Source: Anaerolineales bacterium
Lineage (GTDB): Bacteria; Chloroflexota; Anaerolineae; 4572-78; J111
Direction: 5' to 3'
Assembly: GCA_012032575.1 (NCBI GenBank)
Contig: JAAUSP010000391.1
Coordinates: 1 to 7,287, forward strand
DNA: 7,287 bases
The position numbers were made by a program, and so were the translations under genes. Below, piece after piece: positions 1 to 5,018 of the stretch; the first letter of the stretch is position 1; the number at the start of each line of letters is the position of its first letter. A model generated the notes under the pieces. It made no database searches, was not told where the DNA came from, and saw only the letters and a program-made list of their open reading frames with translations.

Positions 1-544
1 GCCGGAGCAGGATATCGGACGACATATCGGCCACCAGTGGGATGTCGCCGGTAGCGGGAAAGCTGCGCCACTGCGTGCCAAAGATGGTATTGTTGGAGCA
101 AATGTGGACATACGAGGCGGCGGGATTGAACTCGATCTCGTCGGGCCGGGGCAACCGGCGGAACTTTTCGGCCTCGGTCGAGGCGGCCAGGCGACATTCG
201 GCCACTTTTTTGATTTCCTCGATGGCTTTTTCGGTCCACGCGCCGGTGTGGAGCACGTCAATGGGCTGGCCGGGCAGGTACAAATTCATGGGAACCATCG
301 AGAATTGCAGGCTGGCCCCGCCTTGTAAAAAGAGCACGGCGTAATCGTCGGGAATAGCCATATTCTCGCGCAGGCCGCGCTCGGCTCCGGCTAAAATCCC
401 CTCAAATTCCGGCGAGCGGTGGCTCATCTCCATCACCGACATGCCGCAGCCTTGAAAGTTGAGCAGTTCGTCCCGCGCTCGTGCTAAAACCGGCTCCGGC
501 ATCACCCCCGGCCCGGCACTGAAATTAAAAATCCGCTCAGACAT
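1..544 (-). CDS. serC: Phosphoserine aminotransferase, N-terminal half (cut by window edge)
   Basis: SerC is a PLP enzyme that transfers an amino group from glutamate to 3-phosphohydroxypyruvate, giving phosphoserine in cytosolic serine synthesis; it can also act in vitamin B6 synthesis. Read from ATG at 544-542, 181 residues are visible, about half of the usual ~360. The start is fixed by GAGGAG at 551-556 (minus strand), 6 nt upstream. The N-terminus RIFNFSAGPGVMPEPVL is the family signature. Further landmarks are MSVMEMSHR (Arg43, matching the substrate-carboxylate Arg42 of the E. coli enzyme), the GGASLQF loop (75-81), Trp103 (PLP-stacking Trp), Thr153 in CSNNT and Asp173 in VADMSSDIL. 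The PLP lysine lies beyond the window. GGASLQF is closer to the Bacillus-type than the E. coli-type sequence. The frame is intact. The gene is divergent from thuA and shares its upstream region. Identification is very secure. Confidence 0.96.
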   Translation of the reverse strand, partial: MSERIFNFSAGPGVMPEPVLARARDELLNFQGCGMSVMEMSHRSPEFEGILAGAERGLRENMAIPDDYAVLFLQGGASLQFSMVPMNLYLPGQPIDVLHTGAWTEKAIEEIKKVAECRLAASTEAEKFRRLPRPDEIEFNPAASYVHICSNNTIFGTQWRSFPATGDIPLVADMSSDILLR

Positions 545-571
545 AACAATCTCCTCGAAGAAAAAGATGCG

Positions 572-637
572 ATGAGGTGTGAGGCGAAGACGCGAAGAAT
601 CGCTTCGTCTCGTCGCCTCTTCGCCTCCCCGCCTCAT
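572..637. repeat. Hairpin with arms of 8-nt tandem units (GAGGCGAA-like)
   Basis: ATGAGG at 572-577 pairs with CCTCAT at 632-637, and most of the sequence between folds back, with the turn near AATCG (598-602). Read on the minus strand, the right arm is four successive 8-nt units: GAGGCGGG, GAGGCGAA, GAGGCGAC, GAGACGAA. The left arm has degenerate copies (GAGGCGAA, GACGCGAA). The pairing is imperfect because the arms differ by a few bases and a length change. It sits 15 nt upstream of the serC ribosome binding site and would be transcribed in the serC leader. Confidence 0.75.
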
Positions 638-665
638 TATACCGCAGCCAGGCTCAAAACGTAAA
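636..665 (-). promoter_or_regulatory. Predicted serC promoter
   Basis: On the minus strand a perfect TATAAT (641-636) is preceded by an 18-nt spacer and TTTACG (665-660), which matches four of six bases of TTGACA. Transcription would start near 629, giving an 85-nt leader that contains most of the hairpin at 572-637. A perfect -10 hexamer in GC-rich surroundings is the main support; no start site has been measured. Confidence 0.5.
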
Positions 666-671
666 AGCGGA

Positions 672-706
672 GACTTTTGGCAGGGCCGAATTTTGCCAAA
701 ACAAGT
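672..706. promoter_or_regulatory. Dyad in the divergent serC/thuA region, possible operator
   Basis: TTTTGGCA at 675-682 and TGCCAAAA at 694-701 form a perfect 8-bp dyad with an 11-nt spacer. Outer bases GACTT (672-676) and AAGTC (702-706) extend the symmetry, though GACTT overlaps the first arm and the outer part aligns only with a 3-nt gap. It lies midway between two divergent genes, a usual place for a regulator site. No regulator gene is in the window, so the operator role is only a suggestion. Confidence 0.3.
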
Positions 707-733
707 CGCTCATGGGAAGATAGGATAATAAAA

Positions 734-772
734 CTTCTGTAGCGGTCGGACATTGTCCGACCGCTACAGAAG
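734..772. repeat. Perfect 19-bp palindrome with 1-nt centre
   Basis: The left arm 734-752 (CTTCTGTAGCGGTCGGACA) is the exact reverse complement of 754-772, with a single T between. A realistic hairpin would open a few central bases. It lies 10 nt before the ribosome binding site of the ThuA-like gene, so it is likely in that leader. No T-run follows, which argues against an ordinary terminator. Perfect arms suggest a recent or mobile REP/MITE-like palindrome. Confidence 0.85.
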
Positions 773-797
773 CTATTGACGAAGGAGGCACTGACTC

Positions 798-1133
798 ATG
801 ACCAACAACCCTCGCGTTACGGTTTGGAACGAATACCGGCACGAAAAACGAAATGCCGAGGTTGCCAAAATCTATCCGGACGGCATTCACCAGCAGATTG
901 CCCGGCACCTGCAAGGTGAAGGCTTCACCGTTCAAACAGCCACTCTTGACGAGCCGGAACACGGCTTGACCCAGGAGGTACTCGACCAAACGGATGTGCT
1001 GATCTGGTGGGGGCATATGGCTCACCACGAGGTAGCCGACGAGGTGGTGGAGCGCGTTCGCCGACGGGTGTGGCAGGGAATGGGTCTGGTGGTGCTGCAC
1101 TCCGGCCATTTTTCCAAAATCTTCAAAATTTAA
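798..1133 (+). CDS. thuA: ThuA-like protein, N-terminal part (gene frameshifted)
   Basis: This is the first half of a ThuA-family protein, a class I glutamine-amidotransferase-like fold tied to disaccharide use. In rhizobia ThuA works with ThuB, a Gfo/Idh/MocA oxidoreductase, in making 3-keto derivatives of trehalose-type sugars. The ATG at 798 follows AGGAGG (783-788) by 9 nt. The 111 residues contain family blocks [10 protein letters not shown] (7-16), IYPDGIH (25-31), [12 protein letters not shown] (68-79) and [13 protein letters not shown] (98-110). The frame stops at TAA 1131-1133, right where relatives continue with ..[12 protein letters not shown]. That sequence follows at once in the next frame, so one base appears lost in the A-run 1125-1128. 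The His-rich motifs are all present. The stop overlaps ATG 1133-1135 (TAATG), which could allow reinitiation. Family assignment is strong; the substrate is unknown. Confidence 0.88.
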   Translation: MTNNPRVTVWNEYRHEKRNAEVAKIYPDGIHQQIARHLQGEGFTVQTATLDEPEHGLTQEVLDQTDVLIWWGHMAHHEVADEVVERVRRRVWQGMGLVVLHSGHFSKIFKI

Positions 1134-1531
1134 TGGGCACCTCGTGTGATCTCAAATGGCGCGAACTGGGCGAAAAGGAGCGGGTTTGGGTGGTCGAACC
1201 GGGCCATCCCATAGCCGCCGGGCTGCCCGAATATTTTGAAATCCCCCAGGCCGAGATGTACGGCGAGCATTTCGACATCCCCGCGCCCGATACCCTGGTG
1301 TTTATCAGTTGGTTCCAGGGCGGCGAACTGTTCCGCAGCGGCTGCTGCTTCCATCGCGGGCGCGGCAAAATCTTTTATTTCCGCCCCGGCCACGAAACTT
1401 ACCCCATCTACCACCAGCCGGAAGTGCTGCGTGTCATCAACAATGCCGTCCAGTGGGCCGCGCCGTCGCCGGGCCGGAGGTCAAGTTTGGCAATTTTCCA
1501 ACGCCATTGGAGAAATTCTAAAAGGAACTGA
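1133..1531 (+). CDS. thuA: ThuA-like protein, C-terminal part (second frameshift near its end)
   Basis: This continues the same ThuA-family protein: [12 protein letters not shown], then [51 protein letters not shown] and [11 protein letters not shown]. All are in the order expected of the family, so the two fragments together make a full-length protein. After AAPSP (about 1469) this frame runs into an unrelated tail ending at 1531. In another frame, positions 1474-1521 encode [15 protein letters not shown] and a stop, which fits the usual end of these proteins. One base therefore seems lost in GGG 1471-1473, and the true stop is probably TAA 1519-1521, just where the 9-nt repeat begins. The ATG at 1133 has no clear ribosome binding site. 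Either the gene is intact in the organism and misread here, or it is a young pseudogene. Confidence 0.82.
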   Translation: MGTSCDLKWRELGEKERVWVVEPGHPIAAGLPEYFEIPQAEMYGEHFDIPAPDTLVFISWFQGGELFRSGCCFHRGRGKIFYFRPGHETYPIYHQPEVLRVINNAVQWAAPSPGRRSSLAIFQRHWRNSKRN

Positions 1532-1599
1532 AGGAATTAAGGGAACTGAGGGAACTTTTTTGAGTTCCCTCAGTTCCTGCGAGTTCCCTTAGTTCCTTT
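1521..1599. repeat. Long hairpin with arms of 9-nt tandem units (GGAACTGAR)
   Basis: The left arm holds GGAACTGAA (1524), GGAATTAAG (1533), GGAACTGAG (1542) and GGAACT (1551), an exact 9-nt period. The right arm has AGTTCC at 1563, 1572, 1582 and 1591, the same unit inverted with spacings of 9, 10 and 9. The arms pair around a T-rich turn (1557-1562). It fills the gap between the likely true end of thuA (1521) and the ribosome binding site of the next gene (1606). Confidence 0.85.
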
Positions 1600-1617
1600 A
1601 TCTTTGGAGGTGTTGAC

Positions 1618-2601
1618 ATGATGGACAAAATTCGGTGGGGAATTTTGGGCACGGGAGCCATTGCCCATAAGTTTGCGACCGGCTTGAAAGCTGCTTCCGG
1701 CGCGGAACTGGCCGCCGTTGGCTCGCGGGCACAGGCGACAGCGGATCAGTTTGGCGACACGTTTGGCGTGCCGCGCCGTTACGCCAGTTATGAGGCGTTG
1801 GCCGGTGATCCCGAAGTTGATGTGATTTATGTCTCCACGCCGCACCCACTGCACAAAGACAACACCCTGCTCTGTCTGGAGGCCGGCAAGGCTGTTCTGT
1901 GCGAAAAGCCGTTTGCCCTCAACGCTGCCGAAACGGAAGCCATGATCAACCTGGCCCGCCAGAAAAAGCTGTTTCTAATGGAAGCAATGTGGACCCGCTT
2001 TTTGCCGGCGGTGATCAAGGTGCGGCAGCTCATTGCCGACGATGTCATTGGCGAAGTCCGCATGCTTATGGCCGATTTGGGCTTTCGGGCCGAATTCGAC
2101 CCCACGGGCCGCTTGTTTGATCCGGCTCTGGGCGGCGGTGCGCTGCTCGACGTAGGCATTTATCCCGTTTCCTTCGCTTCGATGATTTTCGGCACGCCGG
2201 CCAAAGTGACCAGCCTGGCCCACCTGGGTGCAACCGGCGTGGACGAACAATCAGCCATGCTGTTGAGCTACGCCGGAGGACAACTGTCCATCCTGGCCGC
2301 CGCCGTCCGAGTAGACATCCCGTCCGAAGCGATCATTATGGGCACAAAAGGGCAAATCCGGGTTCACGCGCCCATCTACTGCCCGGTGCGCCTCACCCTG
2401 TCCCGGCCTGAACAGGGCGAAGAAATTATTGACCTGCCGCTGGAAGGCAACGGCTACAACTACCAGGCCCTTGAGGTGATGAACTGCCTGCGCAATGGTT
2501 GGTTAGAGAGCGCCACCATGCCTCTGGACGAAACCCTGGCGATTATGCGCACAATGGATGAAATCCGCGCGCCGTGGGGTTTGAAATATCCGACGGAATG
2601 A
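1618..2601 (+). CDS. Gfo/Idh/MocA family NAD(P)-dependent oxidoreductase (dihydrodiol/xylose dehydrogenase-like)
   Basis: This is a cytosolic oxidoreductase that likely oxidises or reduces a sugar or related polyol with NAD(P). The 327 residues match the family length. An N-terminal Rossmann domain has WGILGTGAIA (7-16, the GxGxxA nucleotide loop), VDVIYVSTPHPLH (67-79) and CEKPFALN (95-102). The C-terminal domain has MEAMWTRFLP (121-130) and GGGALLDVGIYP (172-183). Lys97 and Tyr182 fit the catalytic Lys/Tyr pair described in dimeric dihydrodiol dehydrogenases, and MEAMWTRFLP is typical of that branch, which also includes D-xylose dehydrogenases. GGAGG (1606-1610) lies 7 nt before ATG 1618; a second ATG at 1621 is also possible. 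It follows the ThuA-like gene and precedes another family member, so a role in keto-sugar metabolism is the best guess. The exact substrate cannot be read from sequence. Confidence 0.93.
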   Translation: MMDKIRWGILGTGAIAHKFATGLKAASGAELAAVGSRAQATADQFGDTFGVPRRYASYEALAGDPEVDVIYVSTPHPLHKDNTLLCLEAGKAVLCEKPFALNAAETEAMINLARQKKLFLMEAMWTRFLPAVIKVRQLIADDVIGEVRMLMADLGFRAEFDPTGRLFDPALGGGALLDVGIYPVSFASMIFGTPAKVTSLAHLGATGVDEQSAMLLSYAGGQLSILAAAVRVDIPSEAIIMGTKGQIRVHAPIYCPVRLTLSRPEQGEEIIDLPLEGNGYNYQALEVMNCLRNGWLESATMPLDETLAIMRTMDEIRAPWGLKYPTE

Positions 2602-2603
2602 TC

Positions 2604-2632
2604 GGAGTGCAATAGCTTGGCTTTTGCGCTCC
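2604..2632. repeat. Intergenic hairpin between the two oxidoreductase genes
   Basis: GGAGTGCAA (2604-2612) pairs with TTGCGCTCC (2624-2632), nine base pairs with one G-T wobble and an 11-nt loop. It begins 2 nt after the stop of the upstream gene and ends 8 nt before AAGGAG of the next. No T-run follows, so it is more likely an RNA-processing, stability or translation element than a terminator. Confidence 0.55.
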
Positions 2633-2652
2633 AGAATAAAAAGGAGTCAACT

Positions 2653-3741
2653 ATGCCCGCTAAAAAACTGGGCGTCGCCATTCTGGGCTGCGGCAACATT
2701 GCCGAGCCGTATGCCCAAACCCTGGCGACTTACCCCGAAATCGAACTGATCGGCATGGCCGATATGGATGTGTCCCGCGCCGAGGCACTGGCGGCCAAAT
2801 TCGGCTGCCGGGCCTACGCTTCTATGGAAGATATGCTGGCCGACGAGGCGGTGGAGATGGTGGTCAATTTGACCATTCACCACGCCCACGCCGAAACCAC
2901 CACCCGCTGCCTGGAAGCCGGCAAGCATGTTCACTGCGAAAAGCCGCTGGCCCTCACCTACGACGAGGCGCGGGCGGTGGTCGAACTGGCCCGGCAGAAA
3001 GGGCTGCGCCTGGGCTGCTCGCCTTTTACCTATATGGGTGAAGCCCAGCAGACCGCCTGGAAAATCATCCGCGAGGGCAAACTGGGCCAGATTCGAGTGG
3101 CCTTTGCCGAGGTCAACTGGGGCCGGATCGAATCGTGGCATCCCGCGCCCGGCCCATTTTACCAGGTCGGCGCGTTGTTTGACGTGGCGGTTTACCCGCT
3201 GACCATGCTGACTGCCTTTTTTGGCCCGGTTCGCCAGGTTTGGGCTTACGGCACAGTGGTCCACCCCGACCGGGTGACGCGGGAAGGTGTTCCCTTCCAT
3301 ATTGACACCCCGGATTTCGTCGTCGCGGTGCTTGAGCTGGAAAGCGGCCCTGTCGTCCGGCTAACCAGCGATTTTTATGTGTCGCGCCACAGCAGCAAAC
3401 AGGACGGCATCGAATTTCATGGCGACCTGGGCACGCTCTACCTGCAAAGCTGGCACGATTTCAATGTGGCCGTCGAAATGGCCGAGTTCGGCCAGCCGTT
3501 GCAGCCGGTGGCGCTGATCAAACCGGCCTATGAGGGCACGCGCAAGGTCGAGTGGGGCCGGGCAGTGCTGGATATAGCTCAAGCCCTGACCGAAAACCGG
3601 CCTCACCGGGCCACCGGCGAGCAGGCGGCGCACGTGGTCGAAATTCTCAATGCCATCACCCAATCCATCGAAACCAGCTGTCCGGTGGCGGTTCATTCCA
3701 GTTTCACCCCGCCCGCGCCGATGGAGTGGGCTTTACCGTAA
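2653..3741 (+). CDS. Gfo/Idh/MocA family NAD(P)-dependent oxidoreductase, second member
   Basis: This is a second, clearly different cytosolic oxidoreductase of the same family, 362 residues. The Rossmann part has VAILGCGNIAEPYA (8-21), MVVNLTIHHAHAETT (69-83) and CEKPLAL (95-101), where Lys97 is the conserved catalytic lysine. The substrate domain has VGALFDVAVYP (172-182) in place of the usual GGG..D.G.YP/HP; Asp177 and Tyr181 keep the expected spacing. AAGGAG (2641-2646) lies 6 nt before ATG 2653. An upstream in-frame TTG at 2617 falls inside the hairpin and has no binding site, so it is not the start. With the ThuA-like gene and the other oxidoreductase it forms a probable three-gene sugar operon. 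Two paralogues with different active-site loops suggest two successive steps or substrates, as in 3-keto-sugar routes. The substrate is unknown. Confidence 0.93.
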   Translation: MPAKKLGVAILGCGNIAEPYAQTLATYPEIELIGMADMDVSRAEALAAKFGCRAYASMEDMLADEAVEMVVNLTIHHAHAETTTRCLEAGKHVHCEKPLALTYDEARAVVELARQKGLRLGCSPFTYMGEAQQTAWKIIREGKLGQIRVAFAEVNWGRIESWHPAPGPFYQVGALFDVAVYPLTMLTAFFGPVRQVWAYGTVVHPDRVTREGVPFHIDTPDFVVAVLELESGPVVRLTSDFYVSRHSSKQDGIEFHGDLGTLYLQSWHDFNVAVEMAEFGQPLQPVALIKPAYEGTRKVEWGRAVLDIAQALTENRPHRATGEQAAHVVEILNAITQSIETSCPVAVHSSFTPPAPMEWALP

Positions 3742-3751
3742 TACGGGGATT

Positions 3752-4798
3752 ATGACTACATCACAATTAAAACTGCCGGCGCTGCTGGCTGTGGCGGTTA
3801 TCTGGATTATTTATTTGGTCTGGCCGCTGCCGCAGGGGGGCAAGGATCAGCCAGAGCCGAAAAGTACGCTTGAGCCGGGTCCAACTCCCACCCGGCTGGC
3901 CTGGACCATCGAACTGCCGCAACAGAAGCGATTGGCGGCGCTGAGTGTGCAGGCTACAGTCACCCCGGTTGCAGCGCTGGCGGCTGCCTTGCCCCGGCAG
4001 GCAGTAGGGGATAGTATTTCGGCTGGCCTGTACCATCAAATGCAGAGGGAGATCAACGCTTCTCAGAAGCAGGCTGAACGTTTAGCTCAACAGTTGATCC
4101 AGCCCGTGGAGTCAAAAGTGCTGGCTACCCCGGCGGTCATCGCTGTGGTGGCCGTTCCGGTGGAAGTGGCGGCCCCGGCCAGTTCGGTCAATAGCTACGC
4201 TCTGATCCCGCTCGAAGGGGCACGCGAGAGCCGGCCCGCCGAAGCCCACGGTGACCTCAATTTAAAGCTGCGCGATCCCCAACCCATCAGCGTTGATCTG
4301 AATCTGGTCGAGATCAACGGCTCCGGCCTGGACCCGGACGCGCCCAACCTGGCCAGCGTTTTCAAGCCCGACTTTGTGCAGGCGTACACCGTTCACGATT
4401 GGGACTGGGGCTGCGATTGTAAGGGCCAACTCCTGCGCGATGAACATTCGGTGCTGTTGGGGATTCGCACCACGCCGGGTCAGCCTGTCTTCATTCCCTC
4501 CCGTGGACAGAATGTTTACCGGGGCAGTTATTACGCCACCCTCCTGTATGCCTCGGAGGACACGTTGACCTTTGTGTACACCCGGGCCGGTAATGTGGCG
4601 CGAGGCTACACCGTGCATTACCTCGGCCTGCAAACCGACCCCAACCTGCTGGCGCTCTTCCGTCAAAGTCAGGGCAGCCAATTGCCCGGCTTGACCCTCC
4701 ATACCCCCGTTGGTATCGCCACCGGCGAGTTGATTGTCGCTGTCCGCGATAACGGCACCTTTCTGGATGTCCGCTCCCGCCACGATTGGTGGGAATAA
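3752..4798 (+). CDS. Membrane-anchored protein with HDWDWGCDCKG domain (gene A), function unknown
   Basis: I do not recognise a named function. From ATG 3752 the protein has 348 residues. A short N-terminus is followed by one hydrophobic helix (about 8-25, AVAVIWIIYLVWPLP), a Pro-rich then Gln/Ala-rich linker (26-145) and a compact C-terminal domain (147-348). The domain has YALIPLEGARESRPAEAHGD, YTVHDWDWGCDCKG (212-225), LLYASEDTLTFVYTRAGN, GYTVHYLGL (285-293), DPNLLALF and AVRDNGTFLDVRSRHDWW (330-347). The C-terminal layout loosely recalls a peptidase M23-like beta-barrel, but the zinc-binding HxH pattern is absent, so an enzyme role is not supported. The domain is probably outside the cell. 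The start lies 10 nt after the preceding stop with only a weak GGGGA before it, suggesting co-transcription with the sugar operon. In-frame starts upstream (3650) overlap that gene and lack a binding site. A paralogue lies at 6226. Confidence 0.85.
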   Translation: MTTSQLKLPALLAVAVIWIIYLVWPLPQGGKDQPEPKSTLEPGPTPTRLAWTIELPQQKRLAALSVQATVTPVAALAAALPRQAVGDSISAGLYHQMQREINASQKQAERLAQQLIQPVESKVLATPAVIAVVAVPVEVAAPASSVNSYALIPLEGARESRPAEAHGDLNLKLRDPQPISVDLNLVEINGSGLDPDAPNLASVFKPDFVQAYTVHDWDWGCDCKGQLLRDEHSVLLGIRTTPGQPVFIPSRGQNVYRGSYYATLLYASEDTLTFVYTRAGNVARGYTVHYLGLQTDPNLLALFRQSQGSQLPGLTLHTPVGIATGELIVAVRDNGTFLDVRSRHDWWE

Positions 4799-4824
4799 GT
4801 CCCCATTTTAAGCCTCACTTTTCC

Positions 4825-4841
4825 AGCCAAAAAATCTGGCT
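4825..4841 (+). terminator. Weak candidate terminator after gene A
   Basis: AGCCA (4825-4829) pairs with TGGCT (4837-4841) around a 7-nt A-rich loop and is followed by CTTTC. The stem is only 5 bp and the T-run is poor. It is listed because it lies 27 nt after the stop of gene A, before a separate promoter. Confidence 0.2.
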
Positions 4842-4865
4842 CTTTCAAAATTCAGGGCAACGGCA

Positions 4866-4900
4866 ACGTGATGCGTGATGACCCTAATCACGCATCACGT
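4866..4900. repeat. Hairpin with arms of 7-nt tandem units (CGTGATG)
   Basis: ACGTGATGCGTGAT (4866-4879) is the exact reverse complement of 4887-4900, around the loop GACCCTA. The left arm is two 7-nt CGTGATG units. The right arm read in reverse, continuing to 4906, gives TGATACG, TGATGCG and TGATTAG, also 7 nt. No T-run follows directly. It lies in the gap between gene A and the promoter of gene C. Confidence 0.8.
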
Positions 4901-4950
4901 ATCAGGCCCAAACTCCATAAAGTCCTGAAGAGTCAAAAATTTTTTACCCC

Positions 4951-4979
4951 TTGATTATGTAAGGAAAATATGATATTAT
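4951..4979 (+). promoter_or_regulatory. Predicted sigma70-type promoter for gene C
   Basis: TTGATT (4951-4956), a 17-nt spacer and TATTAT (4974-4979) make a near-consensus promoter in a local AT-rich island. Transcription would start near 4986, leaving a leader of about 33 nt before ATG 5019. This separates gene C from the upstream operon. The rest of the gap 4799-5018 holds only the hairpins listed; I see no small gene in it. Confidence 0.6.
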
Positions 4980-5018
4980 GTTAAAGCTCGATTAATTAAA
5001 AAAGATTAAGACTTTCTG

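Noticed and set aside
42..344. Plus-strand open frames of 74-100 codons at the left end
   Set aside because: They are antisense shadows of serC, whose minus-strand translation matches the family throughout.
693..731. Plus-strand promoter for thuA using TTGCCA (693) and GATAAT (724)
   Set aside because: The spacer would be 25 nt; no acceptable pair with 16-19 nt spacing was found.
654..1109. Minus-strand open frame covering the thuA leader and start
   Set aside because: It overlaps the ThuA motifs in antisense, and its product matches nothing I recognise.
1120..1135. Programmed -1 frameshift in thuA
   Set aside because: In the zero frame the site reads TTC AAA ATT TAA, which is not a good X-XXY-YYZ slippery heptamer, and no pseudoknot is evident. 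A missing base is simpler.
1521..1599. The 9-nt-unit repeat as a CRISPR array
   Set aside because: Units are far too short, there are no spacers, and the copies are inverted across a turn.
2647..3300. A 217-codon minus-strand open frame
   Set aside because: It lies antisense to the second oxidoreductase, which carries all family motifs; GC-rich codon use creates such frames.
4262..4783. A 173-codon minus-strand open frame opposite gene A
   Set aside because: The plus strand is conserved with gene B at protein level, so the antisense frame is a by-product.
4380..4798. Gene A as an active M23 peptidase
   Set aside because: There is no HxH motif or matching His/Asp zinc ligand set, so only a loose fold resemblance remains.
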